Below are positions 1 to 7,007 of a stretch of 10,976 nucleotides of DNA, in pieces. The notes beneath the pieces are model-generated. The model had not been told where the DNA came from and ran no database searches. It saw only the letters and a list, made by a program, of their open reading frames with translations. The position numbers were made by a program, and so were the translations under genes. Source of the stretch: Planctomycetaceae bacterium UBA969 (GTDB lineage: Bacteria; Planctomycetota; Planctomycetia; Gemmatales; Gemmataceae); NCBI GenBank assembly GCA_002303765.1, contig DBCB01000117.1, positions 2,426 through 13,401 on the forward strand. The letters run 5' to 3'. Positions within the stretch are counted from its first letter, which is position 1. The number at the start of each line of letters is the position of its first letter.

Positions 1-78
1 TGATAATGTTTAGAAAACAAGGTATAGTGTACAAAAGAACACAACTTTAGTTGCATATATTTATTTGGAGACTTTTTC

Positions 79-273
79 ATGCTCAACGAAACCCAATCGC
101 AATCTTGCGATAACTCAGTCTTGGCGAGAAAAGCATTGCCTGCCCAAGTAAATGCTTGCCCCTTATGTTCAGGGCAATGGGTTTCCCTTGGTGGGTTGTC
201 TAAATGTATGGTTTGCGGTTTTATACTATGTGAAGGTTGTGGCGAAGGATCCCTGTCTGTTGAATCTCGATGA
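79..273 (+). CDS. small Cys-rich zinc-ribbon-like protein upstream of csrA
   Basis: Encodes 64 residues. Seen directly: three CxxC pairs, C27-P-L-C30, C43-M-V-C46 and C51-E-G-C54. The first two, 12 residues apart, have the spacing of a zinc ribbon, and the third could complete or add to the metal site. The N-terminal 25 residues are polar and featureless, with no signal peptide or membrane segment, so a cytoplasmic protein is expected. The ATG is preceded by GGAG at 67-70 with 8 bases of spacing, a good ribosome binding site. The next gene, csrA, starts 35 bases after the stop on the same strand, so the two are probably co-transcribed. Function is unknown; metal binding is inferred from the cysteine pattern. 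Co-transcription suggests, but does not show, a link to CsrA regulation. The clean cysteine spacing and the RBS argue that this short ORF is real. Confidence 0.7.
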   Translation: MLNETQSQSCDNSVLARKALPAQVNACPLCSGQWVSLGGLSKCMVCGFILCEGCGEGSLSVESR

Positions 274-292
274 TGTAACGTTATTTAATCTC

Positions 293-301
293 AAGGAGGA
301 G
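293..301 (+). promoter_or_regulatory. strong ribosome binding site of csrA with two GGA motifs
   Basis: The sequence AAGGAGGAG lies just upstream of the csrA ATG, with 9 bases between GGAGG and the start. It is a near-perfect anti-16S match and it contains two GGA triplets. CsrA proteins bind GGA in loops and often repress their own translation at the ribosome binding site, so autoregulation here is plausible. I could not see a convincing hairpin presenting the GGA, so that part is inference. Confidence 0.6.
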
Positions 302-308
302 TTTTACC

Positions 309-533
309 ATGTTAGTTTTAACCAGAAAAGCTGGTGAGCAAATTAGAATTGGCAACGATATTGTTGTCACTGTTCTGGAAGTTTTGGGGAATAAAGTTCG
401 GGTTGGCATTGATGCCCCGGATAATATTTCCATCGTTCGAGGCGAATTGATCAGAAACACTGTTCCTGACGAACTTTCAGTTGAAGATAAACCAATTGCA
501 ATTCGGATGACTGTTACGCATCACCATAATTAG
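309..533 (+). CDS. csrA: carbon storage regulator CsrA
   Basis: A 74-residue member of the CsrA/RsmA family, a dimeric RNA-binding protein that controls translation and stability of mRNAs by binding GGA motifs around ribosome binding sites. The N-terminus MLVLTRKAGEQIRIG, the core VTVLEVLGNKVRVGIDAP and the SIVRGEL segment align without gaps to the family. The RNA-contact residues L4 and R44 are in their canonical positions. The usual REE(I) after the conserved Arg is here RGE(L). The C-terminal tail from about residue 55 extends beyond the beta-sheet core and ends in His-His-His-Asn. The gene follows the Cys-rich ORF by 35 bases and has a very strong ribosome binding site. Identification is secure; the targets are not visible here. 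No fliW, the protein antagonist of CsrA in many bacteria, is present in this window. Confidence 0.96.
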   Translation: MLVLTRKAGEQIRIGNDIVVTVLEVLGNKVRVGIDAPDNISIVRGELIRNTVPDELSVEDKPIAIRMTVTHHHN

Positions 534-547
534 TTCAGGTTCATTCT

Positions 548-591
548 ATCTTGGTAATCCAATTGATCGGGTTTAATCATGGAACCAAGGT
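548..591. terminator. possible stem-loop between convergent csrA and mutase genes
   Basis: An outer stem ATCTTGGT (548-555) pairs with ACCAAGGT (584-591), with one G-T wobble. A weaker inner stem AATCC (556-560) pairs with GGGTT (569-573). It sits where two genes converge and overlaps the last codons of the mutase gene (stop at 577-579). No run of T follows on either strand, so it is not a classical intrinsic terminator. It may still be a two-sided termination structure or a chance match. Confidence 0.25.
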
Positions 592-1914
592 CTTACAAGT
601 TTCTGATAATCCAATTGCTTCTTCCTTAGTTGGGGCCTCCGCAATTACCCGCACAATAGGTTCGGTGTTGCTTGGCCGCAGGTGAATCCATTTTTCCTGC
701 CAGCTAATTCTTAACCCATCCGTTCGATCGGTGCTTCCATCTGGGAAGGCCTCTGCAACCCTTTCGTACCAAATTTCCAAGGAGTTTCTATTCATATCAA
801 TCTTGTCTTTGTGAATATTAAATAGTGGTATTTCTTTGGCTAGGTCTCCGAGTGATTTCTTTTTTCTGGTCATCAGCCCAAGGATAAGCGCCATGCCGAT
901 GAAGGGGTCGCGCACCCAACCGATTCTTGGATCGATAACCCCGCCGTTGCCTTCTCCACCTATTACCGCACTCTTATCGATCATTAGATCTACCACATTG
1001 GCCTCGCCCACAGCGCTGCGGAAGCAAGGTTGGTTAAATCTTGTTGCAGCATTTTCGCTGGCCAGAGAGGTGGACATATTGACAACCATGGGGCCGGGTT
1101 TTTCTTCCAGTCTTGCCCATGCAGCTAGTGCGAGGGTTAATTCCTCGCCTAGAAATTCGCCTTTCTCGTTGAATAATGCCAGCCTGTCTGCGTCTGGGTC
1201 TAAAACAAATCCAGCATGAACCTTGGCTTTCTTTACCATTGGCCCGATGCTGGCAAGGTTTGTTGCGATGGGTTCGGGTTCGTGGGTAAAGTTGCCATCG
1301 GCTTTTTCACCGATTAAAATTGCTTCAACACCAAGTGCGTTAAGAAGCTTTGTTGCAATCGGCCCGCCAGCTCCTCCATTAGCATCCACAAAAACTCGCC
1401 AGCCACTTTTTGCAATCGCTTCAACATCCGTAACTGCAAGAATCTTCTGTACATGCTTTTCCACTAAATCGGCATTGCTAACTTCCTCTGGGGCGTCATC
1501 CCATTTGCCATGACTAAATGAATTTGATTCGTAGCGCTTCTTTACCACCTCGCCAACGATTGCCGGAACAACTCTGCCATCGCTTCCAAAAAGTTTCATG
1601 CCATTGTAAGGTGCACTGTTATGGCTTGCAGTGATTTGAATTCCTCCCACTGCTTTTAATGCGGTAATCCCGACCCCCATGGTTGGAGTAGGTACCACTC
1701 CTACCTCCATGGTTTGGCAACCGCTGGCATTCAACCCCGCACAAACAGCATGCTTCAACATTCTGCCACTGGGCCTGCCATCAGTGCCTACTAGAACTAG
1801 ACCTTTTCCAAGTTGCTCACCAAATGCGCGTGCAAAGCGCATAGCAACTTCCACGGTAAGGGTTTCCCCTACTATGCCACGGATTCCAGAAACGCTTACT
1901 ATTAATCCTGCCAT
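577..1914 (-). CDS. phosphoglucosamine mutase / phosphohexomutase family protein
   Basis: A 445-residue alpha-D-phosphohexomutase, which moves phosphate between C6 and C1 of a hexose via a phosphoserine. Seen in order: N-terminal VSVSGIRGIVGE, the catalytic serine loop TASHNSAPYNG, the metal site DPDADR, the sugar-specificity loop GGEGNGG, and the C-terminal phosphate-binding loop RPSNTEPIVR. All four domains are present at normal length. The GEGNGG loop resembles archaeal-type GlmM/PGM enzymes more than the E. coli GlmM loop, so the substrate could be glucosamine-, glucose- or mannose-phosphate. The residue after TASHN is Ser rather than the usual Pro. The reading frame is open 32 codons further upstream, to an ATG at 2010. 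I chose the ATG at 1914 because it has GGAG 5 bases upstream and begins right before the conserved core; the upstream ATG has no convincing ribosome binding site. Transcribed divergently from the MFS gene. Confidence 0.9.
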   Translation of the reverse strand: MAGLIVSVSGIRGIVGETLTVEVAMRFARAFGEQLGKGLVLVGTDGRPSGRMLKHAVCAGLNASGCQTMEVGVVPTPTMGVGITALKAVGGIQITASHNSAPYNGMKLFGSDGRVVPAIVGEVVKKRYESNSFSHGKWDDAPEEVSNADLVEKHVQKILAVTDVEAIAKSGWRVFVDANGGAGGPIATKLLNALGVEAILIGEKADGNFTHEPEPIATNLASIGPMVKKAKVHAGFVLDPDADRLALFNEKGEFLGEELTLALAAWARLEEKPGPMVVNMSTSLASENAATRFNQPCFRSAVGEANVVDLMIDKSAVIGGEGNGGVIDPRIGWVRDPFIGMALILGLMTRKKKSLGDLAKEIPLFNIHKDKIDMNRNSLEIWYERVAEAFPDGSTDRTDGLRISWQEKWIHLRPSNTEPIVRVIAEAPTKEEAIGLSETCKTLVP

Positions 1915-1919
1915 GCTAT

Positions 1920-1923
1920 CTCC
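1920..1923 (-). promoter_or_regulatory. ribosome binding site that decides the mutase start
   Basis: On the minus strand the bases read GGAG, 5 bases before the ATG at 1914. The alternative ATG at 2010 is preceded only by a GGGG stretch too far away to be a good match. This supports the shorter 445-residue protein. Confidence 0.6.
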
Positions 1924-2018
1924 AGTTGTGGGATTCACAATCTTACTTTTACCAAGAGTAAGGGTTTTTATGCCAGCGGATATTCTGTAAAAATTACTCT
2001 TAGTAGCCATTCATTCGA

Positions 2019-2046
2019 TTGACCCCGTCAAATCCTCTAGTATGCT
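2019..2046 (+). promoter_or_regulatory. candidate sigma70-type promoter for the MFS gene
   Basis: TTGACC (2019-2024) and TATGCT (2041-2046) are separated by 16 bases, a reasonable -35/-10 pair. It would place a transcript start near 2053 and a 5' leader of about 35 bases before the ATG at 2088. The -35 box lies within the inverted repeat TTGAC-CCC-GTCAA (2019-2031), which could be a small operator. Both are pattern matches only. Confidence 0.4.
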
Positions 2047-2087
2047 GAGTGTCGGAAAGACTTCCTTGTTTATAAAGAGAATCAGCA

Positions 2088-3572
2088 ATGAATCAGGTTA
2101 CAGGCGATCGCGGGAAATACATGGCTCTAGTTGCCGCCCTTTTGGGGTGGATGTTTGATGGATTCGAAATGGGCCTTTTTCCTGTGGTTGCAAGACCCGC
2201 CTTGCAAGAGTTAATGGGGGATCAATTTTCCGATGCACTCTTTGGCAGATGGTATGGTGTAATCACTGCTGCATTTCTTGTGGGGGCAGCAACCGGAGGA
2301 GTTCTGTTTGGCTGGTTGGGCGATCGCATTGGCCGGGTTCGTGCCATGACCATCAGTATTCTTACCTATGCCATCGTTTCCGCACTCGGGGCATTTGCCC
2401 AAGATCCCTGGCATCTTGTAGCAGTTCGTTTTCTTGCAGCTTTGGGCATGGGTGGGGAATGGTCACTTGGTGTAGCCTTGGTGATGGAAATCTGGCAGGG
2501 TAAATCGCGTGGATTGCTTGCAGGGCTGATTGGTGCAGCAGGAAATCTAGGTTATGTCATAGTAGCCATGCTTAGTTTGTTTCTAACGCAGGTTCATACC
2601 GCACTCGAAAGTTTGTTGCAAATAGTTCATATGCCCCAGAGCTGGATCAACGCCCTTACAGCTAACTCGGGTTGGAGATTGCTCATGCTGATGGGTATAT
2701 TACCTGCATTCCTTACCATGATTATTCGCTTTTTTGTTCCTGAATCGCACAAGTGGGAAGAGGAAAAAGATCAGGGCCGTACAAATGGTTGGGCTACCAT
2801 CGATCTTATGGGTGTTTTGTTTGGCTCGTTTGCATGCTTTGGCATCCTTTATCTTTGGGCCATCGATTGCGACTGGGTTATGCGCGCAGTCGGAACCTGC
2901 ATTCTTTTAATTGCTGTCACCATTGGCTACCTTTGGCCTATCCGCAATTATCTCTCCCGCAATAATGAAACTGCTGAATTTCGTAAAGCAACATTATCCA
3001 TGATGATGGTTGCTGCAGGCTTATCAGGAGTAGCCCTTCTAGGCACATGGGGATCTGTTCTTTGGTCTGCCCCGTGGGCGGATAAACTTTCCCAAGGCAT
3101 GGCAGGTGCCAAGCAATACACCCAGCTAACTTCTGCATTAGGCGCTTCAATCGGATGCTTTGTGGTTGCAATCATTGGAGAGCGCTTTTCCAGACGCTGG
3201 ACTTATGCATTTTTATGTCTGATATCACTGGGCTCTGCGCAACTCTTTTTCCGCACTAATGATTCCTTCGGCCCTTGGTTCCTTTTCACAATCTTTACCG
3301 CAGGCGCGTTCACTGCAGCATTTTATGGCTGGCTTCCACTTTATCTTCCCGAATTATTCCCTACCCGAATACGCGCCACAGGTCAGGGCTTTGGCTTTAA
3401 CTTCGGCCGTATTCTTGCTGCAATCGGTTCCTTGCAAACAGGGGCCTTGATGAACGATGTCTTTGGGGGCGATTATGGTAAAGCTTGCGCTGCCATGAGT
3501 TTCATCTATCTCGCAGGCTTTTTGCTTTTGCCCCTTATGCGTGAAACCAAGGGCCAACCTCTTCCTGATTAG
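2088..3572 (+). CDS. major facilitator superfamily transporter
   Basis: A 494-residue inner-membrane secondary transporter of the MFS. Seen: a first helix with the motif DGFE (residues 24-27), as in aromatic acid, sialic acid and organic-ion symporters; the loop 2-3 signature GWLGDRIGRVR (75-85); a glycine-rich helix 4 with GMGGEWSLG; a related loop GERFSRRW in the second half; and the ELFPTRIRATGQGFGFNFGRI region typical of metabolite:H+ symporters. About twelve hydrophobic segments are evident. A longer stretch between the fourth and sixth helices (residues 165-200) lengthens the periplasmic loop. The ribosome binding site is weak (AAAGAGA before the ATG). The substrate cannot be read from the sequence. 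It converges on the enolase-superfamily gene, with two bases between stop codons. A shared substrate, such as a sugar acid or peptide, is possible but only inferred from adjacency. AAHS, MHS or NanT-like assignments are all plausible. Confidence 0.9.
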   Translation: MNQVTGDRGKYMALVAALLGWMFDGFEMGLFPVVARPALQELMGDQFSDALFGRWYGVITAAFLVGAATGGVLFGWLGDRIGRVRAMTISILTYAIVSALGAFAQDPWHLVAVRFLAALGMGGEWSLGVALVMEIWQGKSRGLLAGLIGAAGNLGYVIVAMLSLFLTQVHTALESLLQIVHMPQSWINALTANSGWRLLMLMGILPAFLTMIIRFFVPESHKWEEEKDQGRTNGWATIDLMGVLFGSFACFGILYLWAIDCDWVMRAVGTCILLIAVTIGYLWPIRNYLSRNNETAEFRKATLSMMMVAAGLSGVALLGTWGSVLWSAPWADKLSQGMAGAKQYTQLTSALGASIGCFVVAIIGERFSRRWTYAFLCLISLGSAQLFFRTNDSFGPWFLFTIFTAGAFTAAFYGWLPLYLPELFPTRIRATGQGFGFNFGRILAAIGSLQTGALMNDVFGGDYGKACAAMSFIYLAGFLLLPLMRETKGQPLPD

Positions 3573-3574
3573 CT

Positions 3575-4933
3575 TTACTTTAGGTCTGCGCCTAAGCCCA
3601 AACCGTTTAAACAACTGGTTTGCATCGAGCCATTCGTGATCTTGAAGATTCCGGGAAAGCTTTTTTCCCAAGGTGTGTTTGCAGCAGGGCAATACTGCCT
3701 AGAATTTGCCTCTATTGCGCTAACTCCTTTGACATGTGCAGCAAGGCTTGCGCTTTGTATTAAAGATGCCCCAGGGCAGGTTAGATCTTGCACACATAAA
3801 AACATTTTCATGTGCCTTGCTGCGCTTGCAAGCACAACTGATTGCGATTGCCCCTTGCAGGCTTTTAAAGCTGCCCCGGTGTACCCCATTTCTCGCGCCA
3901 TTAATAGGCTTTCCAAATCCAATAATGATTCATCGATCACCACCGGGATTTGCTTGCTTGCAGCATGCATGACATTCGCCCTGCTGGCTTTCAAATCTCT
4001 TCCCGTGGGTTGTTCGATATAGGCGATTCGGGCAAAAGCGGCAGGCGATTTTTCTTTCACTTGCTCTAAAAACTCCAGCAGATATTCTACATTCTTGCAC
4101 TTCTCATTAAAGTCGAGCGAATAATGCCAGGTAGATTGTCCCCGCTGCTTCTGAGCTACTTCTGCTGCTTTTTCTACCCCAACTACACGGTTTACATCCC
4201 AGCCCAAATCATCCCCATTCAACTTGATTTTTAAATGCGTCAGCCCATTAAATAACACCCACTCGCCTAATGTTTCAGGCAACCCATCCCCCACAGGCTT
4301 TACCACATCCTGAATAAATAACGGATCAAGTGCACCCACAAGATGGTACAAAGGCAGGCTTGCTACAGGTTCTTTCATTACATTGTCTTCAATCTTCACA
4401 CCCTTGAAATCGCTGCCCAAAAAACGGCCAAGGTCGTTATCGAGAAATTCCCCACCATAGGTGTGGTAGCAACTTAACTGGTGGGCTTTGCCATAGGCAT
4501 CGTGCAACGCAGCATCGAAAGGGCTGGCGCAAACCAGAGTCGCAAGCGGGGGCACTGGATCATCCAAGTTTAATTTACGGCCTTCTGCCTCTGCGTTACT
4601 TAATAGCTCTTTTTCCAGCTCCCAAGTGATTTCAATCGGATGACCACTCGTTTTCGTTTTTGCATAAACCGATGCGCAACTTGCAGCAATCGCTTTCATT
4701 GCTCCTAATGTTTTGTCGTATACCATTGTTTTTGAGGGAAATGCCCAGATATTTCCCAAAGGCATTGAGCCTTTCCCCACGCTTCGTTTTCCCTGTGAGG
4801 TTTCCACTTCAATCTCTGCATTCAGCATCGTAACCCGATCTACTGCAACGCCACCAAACTTGATCATTGTCCGGTACGAAAAATCCTCGGTGCTAAAACT
4901 TACATTTTTTATCGTGATGTCTGTAGGTCTCAT
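3575..4933 (-). CDS. enolase-superfamily enzyme (mandelate racemase / muconate lactonizing type)
   Basis: A 452-residue cytoplasmic enzyme of the enolase superfamily, which abstracts a proton next to a carboxylate and stabilises the enolate with Mg2+. Visible barrel signatures: a KxK motif in KIKLNG (K235, K237); three metal ligands at strand ends, D274 in SLDFN, E307 in YIEQP and D334 in VVIDES; and an opposing lysine, K357 in ALKACKG. This layout fits the MLE/dipeptide epimerase subgroup more than mannonate or galactonate dehydratases. The protein is longer than usual (about 350-370 in dipeptide epimerases), with extra sequence before the barrel (about residues 95-130) and around 160-215. 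The GQSQSV segment replaces the common GG after the second lysine. The ATG has AGGA 4 bases upstream. The reaction is not determined: epimerase, racemase, cycloisomerase and dehydratase all remain possible. Confidence 0.83.
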   Translation of the reverse strand: MRPTDITIKNVSFSTEDFSYRTMIKFGGVAVDRVTMLNAEIEVETSQGKRSVGKGSMPLGNIWAFPSKTMVYDKTLGAMKAIAASCASVYAKTKTSGHPIEITWELEKELLSNAEAEGRKLNLDDPVPPLATLVCASPFDAALHDAYGKAHQLSCYHTYGGEFLDNDLGRFLGSDFKGVKIEDNVMKEPVASLPLYHLVGALDPLFIQDVVKPVGDGLPETLGEWVLFNGLTHLKIKLNGDDLGWDVNRVVGVEKAAEVAQKQRGQSTWHYSLDFNEKCKNVEYLLEFLEQVKEKSPAAFARIAYIEQPTGRDLKASRANVMHAASKQIPVVIDESLLDLESLLMAREMGYTGAALKACKGQSQSVVLASAARHMKMFLCVQDLTCPGASLIQSASLAAHVKGVSAIEANSRQYCPAANTPWEKSFPGIFKITNGSMQTSCLNGLGLGADLK

Positions 4934-5033
4934 GCTTTCCTCGTAGTAGAATTACTTTTGTGTATAAGAACAATATCCACGCGCTGCGCCTTTTGCGCAA
5001 GCTTTGACTTTTTTGTTTTGAAAGGTTCCTTCA

Positions 5034-5858
5034 ATGAAACTTATTCCCTTCCTCTTTGCTTTAATGATCCCTTTTCAAACCGAAGGTATCGAAGACCTCC
5101 TAAAAGTTGATCAGGCCCTCCGTGGAAAAGACTATGCAAAAGCTGTTAAGCTTGCTGATGAAGCCATCGCAAAAAGCCCTAAGAACGAAAGGCTCTATTA
5201 TCTTAGGGGTTTGGCAAACTCCGGCTTGCGTGATTATGCTTCTGCCCTTAAAGACTTTGATAATTCTCTTAAAGCTAACCCCAAATTTTATAATGCCCTC
5301 GATCAACGAGGCAGTGCTAACTTTCGTTTGGGAAAAATGAAAGAAGCAGGCGCTGATTTCGATGAATACATCAAACTAGTTCCCGATGAATACCCAGGCC
5401 ATTGGCGCAGGGGCATTGTTCTTTATTACCTTGGACGTTTCAAGGAAGGAAAAGAACAATTTGAATCTTATCAGAAAGTGGAAAACAGTGATGTGGAGAA
5501 TGGTGTATGGCATTACCTTTGTTTTGCCCGTGCTGAAACCCCCGAAAAAGCCCGTGCAGCGATGCTTCCAATTCAAGGGGATCGCAGGGTTCCGATGACA
5601 GAAGTCTATTTAATGTTCCAAGGGAAGTTTGCACCAGACAAAATTCTTGAAATCGCTGCTAACGCCCCAGCAGAGCAGGAAAAAATCGCACCCTTCTATG
5701 CTCATCTTTACCTCGGGCTTTATTATGAATCCATCGATGATAAGAAAAAAGCTGCTGAACATATGGAAAAAGCGGCCAAACTTGGGCCTTTGGATCATTA
5801 CATGGGGGATGTTGCCAGAGTGCATTGGAATATTCTGAAAAAAGACAAGGATCGTTAA
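5034..5858 (+). CDS. exported TPR-repeat protein
   Basis: A 274-residue protein. The first 18 residues (MKLIPFLFALMIPFQTEG) look like a signal peptide, with a short basic start and a hydrophobic core; there is no lipobox cysteine. After it come tetratricopeptide repeats at about residues 20-51, 52-85, 86-119 and 120-153, and one more at about 220-255. Between them lies a non-repeat segment with HYLCFARAETPEKARAAMLPIQGDRRVPM. The arrangement resembles the NlpI-like TPR proteins of the envelope, which act as adaptors that hold other proteins together. The ATG has AAAGG 8 bases upstream. The MgtE-like gene starts 5 bases after the stop, so the two are probably co-transcribed. The partner protein is unknown; a periplasmic location is inferred from the signal peptide. 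The TPR assignment is firm, the role is not. Confidence 0.85.
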   Translation: MKLIPFLFALMIPFQTEGIEDLLKVDQALRGKDYAKAVKLADEAIAKSPKNERLYYLRGLANSGLRDYASALKDFDNSLKANPKFYNALDQRGSANFRLGKMKEAGADFDEYIKLVPDEYPGHWRRGIVLYYLGRFKEGKEQFESYQKVENSDVENGVWHYLCFARAETPEKARAAMLPIQGDRRVPMTEVYLMFQGKFAPDKILEIAANAPAEQEKIAPFYAHLYLGLYYESIDDKKKAAEHMEKAAKLGPLDHYMGDVARVHWNILKKDKDR

Positions 5859-5863
5859 TCAGG

Positions 5864-6880
5864 ATGGGTACGCAATCCATGATTCCTCCGCTGGATGATC
5901 TAGTGGAGAAACATATGCACAGGGAAGTTGCTTCGCTAAAAACAGGGCAGACTGTTTTCGAGGCACTTGCAACTATTCGCAATTCCCCGCCTTTTTCCTC
6001 TAATATTATCTACTTTTATGTGGTTGATGATTTGGGGAAACTTCAGGGGATCATGGCCACCCGCTCGCTTCTTTTAAGCGCACCCGAAAAACTTGTCGAT
6101 GATTTAATGGTTAAAAGGCCCGTTGCGATTCCTACCTTTGCAACCATCCTCGATGCATGCGAATTTTTTACCATGTATAAGTTCCTTGCTTTTCCGGTCG
6201 TGAATGAATCTGGCGTATTGGTTGGTATGCTCGATATTCGTACTTATAATGCAGAAATAAGTAGCATGAGCGAGGATCTTTCTGAAGGCCATCCCAAGGA
6301 TACCTACGATGATCTTTTTCAACTTATCGGGGTTCATTGGGAAGAAGGTAAAAATTCTGGGATGTGGACTGGGTTTTCCGTTAGATTTCCCTGGCTGGTT
6401 TGTAATGTTGTTGGAGGTTTGGTTGCAGCGTTTTTGCTTGGCTTGTTTGAGTATGAACTTGAACAATTTGTTGTGCTTGCGCTCTTTATTCCTATCGTGC
6501 TTGCACTTGCAGAAAGTGTTGCAATTCAATCAGTAAGTATTTCTCTTCAGTCCATGCACAAGGATGGCCTTACTTGGGGCAAGCTTTTTACCAAGCTTTA
6601 TCGTGAGGGTTTGACCGGATTAGCTTTGGGGTTGGGAACTGCATTGCTTGTCGTGGTTTATTCTTATCTACGGTTTTGGAACATTCCCTTGACCGCCACT
6701 TTGCTTGTGGGAATCACAGGCGGAGTGACGCTTGCCGCTGCTGCAGGGCAAGGGGTCCCGAATATTTTGAAAATTATGAAGATGAATCCTCAGGTTGCTG
6801 CGGGCCCTATCGCCCTTGTTTGTGCAGATATGGCTGCTTTGGTGTTCTACCTTCTTTCAGCAAGATTTTTCTTTGGTTAG
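5864..6880 (+). CDS. CBS-domain MgtE-like divalent cation transporter
   Basis: A 338-residue protein. Residues about 14-72 and 78-135 form a CBS pair (for example MVKRPVAIP, LAFPVVNESGVLVGMLD), followed by a linker and five hydrophobic segments at about 175-196, 201-224, 250-268, 274-295 and 312-334, matching the MgtE membrane domain. D322 in the last helix falls where MgtE has its essential pore Asp. The regulatory N domain of full-length MgtE (about 450 residues) is absent. In the second helix, FIPIVLALAESVAIQ replaces the usual glycine-rich FIP-x-GGNxGxQ sequence. Mg2+ is the expected substrate, but these differences leave Mg2+, Co2+ or another cation open. The frame stays open to a TTG at 5825 inside the TPR gene. 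I prefer the ATG at 5864, 5 bases after the TPR stop, with AAGGA at 5847-5851; an ATG at 5879 is the alternative. Confidence 0.85.
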   Translation: MGTQSMIPPLDDLVEKHMHREVASLKTGQTVFEALATIRNSPPFSSNIIYFYVVDDLGKLQGIMATRSLLLSAPEKLVDDLMVKRPVAIPTFATILDACEFFTMYKFLAFPVVNESGVLVGMLDIRTYNAEISSMSEDLSEGHPKDTYDDLFQLIGVHWEEGKNSGMWTGFSVRFPWLVCNVVGGLVAAFLLGLFEYELEQFVVLALFIPIVLALAESVAIQSVSISLQSMHKDGLTWGKLFTKLYREGLTGLALGLGTALLVVVYSYLRFWNIPLTATLLVGITGGVTLAAAAGQGVPNILKIMKMNPQVAAGPIALVCADMAALVFYLLSARFFFG

Positions 6881-6918
6881 TAAAGGGGGAGAGACTTACT
6901 AAAGCCTCGTTCATAGAA

Positions 6919-6924
6919 TAATAT
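6919..6924 (+). promoter_or_regulatory. candidate -10 box of the tRNA-Arg gene
   Basis: TAATAT lies 10 bases before the tRNA 5' end, as expected for a -10 element. A -35 match 17 bases upstream is poor (TTACTA at 6896-6901). Upstream readthrough from the MgtE-like gene is the alternative. Confidence 0.3.
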
Positions 6925-6934
6925 TTAAGTAAAT

Positions 6935-7007
6935 GCGCTCGTAGCTCAGGGGATAGAGCATCGGTTTCCTAAATCGAGGGTCGCTGGTTCGATTCCAGCC
7001 GGGCGCA
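6935..7007 (+). tRNA. tRNA-Arg (anticodon CCU)
   Basis: A full cloverleaf of 73 nucleotides folds by eye. The acceptor stem is GCGCTCG (6935-6941) with CGGGCGC (7000-7006), one T-G pair. The D stem is GCTC/GAGC (6944-6947, 6956-6959). The anticodon stem TCGGT/ATCGA flanks the loop TTCCTAA, with anticodon CCT at 6968-6970. The T stem is GCTGG/CCAGC with loop TTCGATT (6983-6999). The discriminator base is A7007. CCA is not encoded; the bases after are CTA. This tRNA reads the Arg codon AGG. Confidence 0.95.

Noticed and set aside
42..53. Inverted repeat CAACT-TT-AGTTG upstream of the Cys-rich gene
   Set aside because: Two-base loop and five-base arms; likely chance. A TATAGT at 23-28 could be a -10 box, but its -35 would fall at the window edge and cannot be judged.
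152..337. 61-residue open frame overlapping the Cys-rich gene and csrA
   Set aside because: Out of frame with both, no ribosome binding site, and its composition is that of a shadow frame.
836..1990. Three long open frames on the plus strand over the mutase gene
   Set aside because: Antisense shadows; Ser/Pro/Ala-rich translations without motifs, while the minus strand carries all the mutase signatures.
6877..6902. Inverted repeat TTAGTAA / TTACTAA around the stop of the MgtE-like gene
   Set aside because: A perfect 7-base match, but AT-rich with a 12-base loop, overlapping the stop codon and with no T run after it; too weak to call a terminator.
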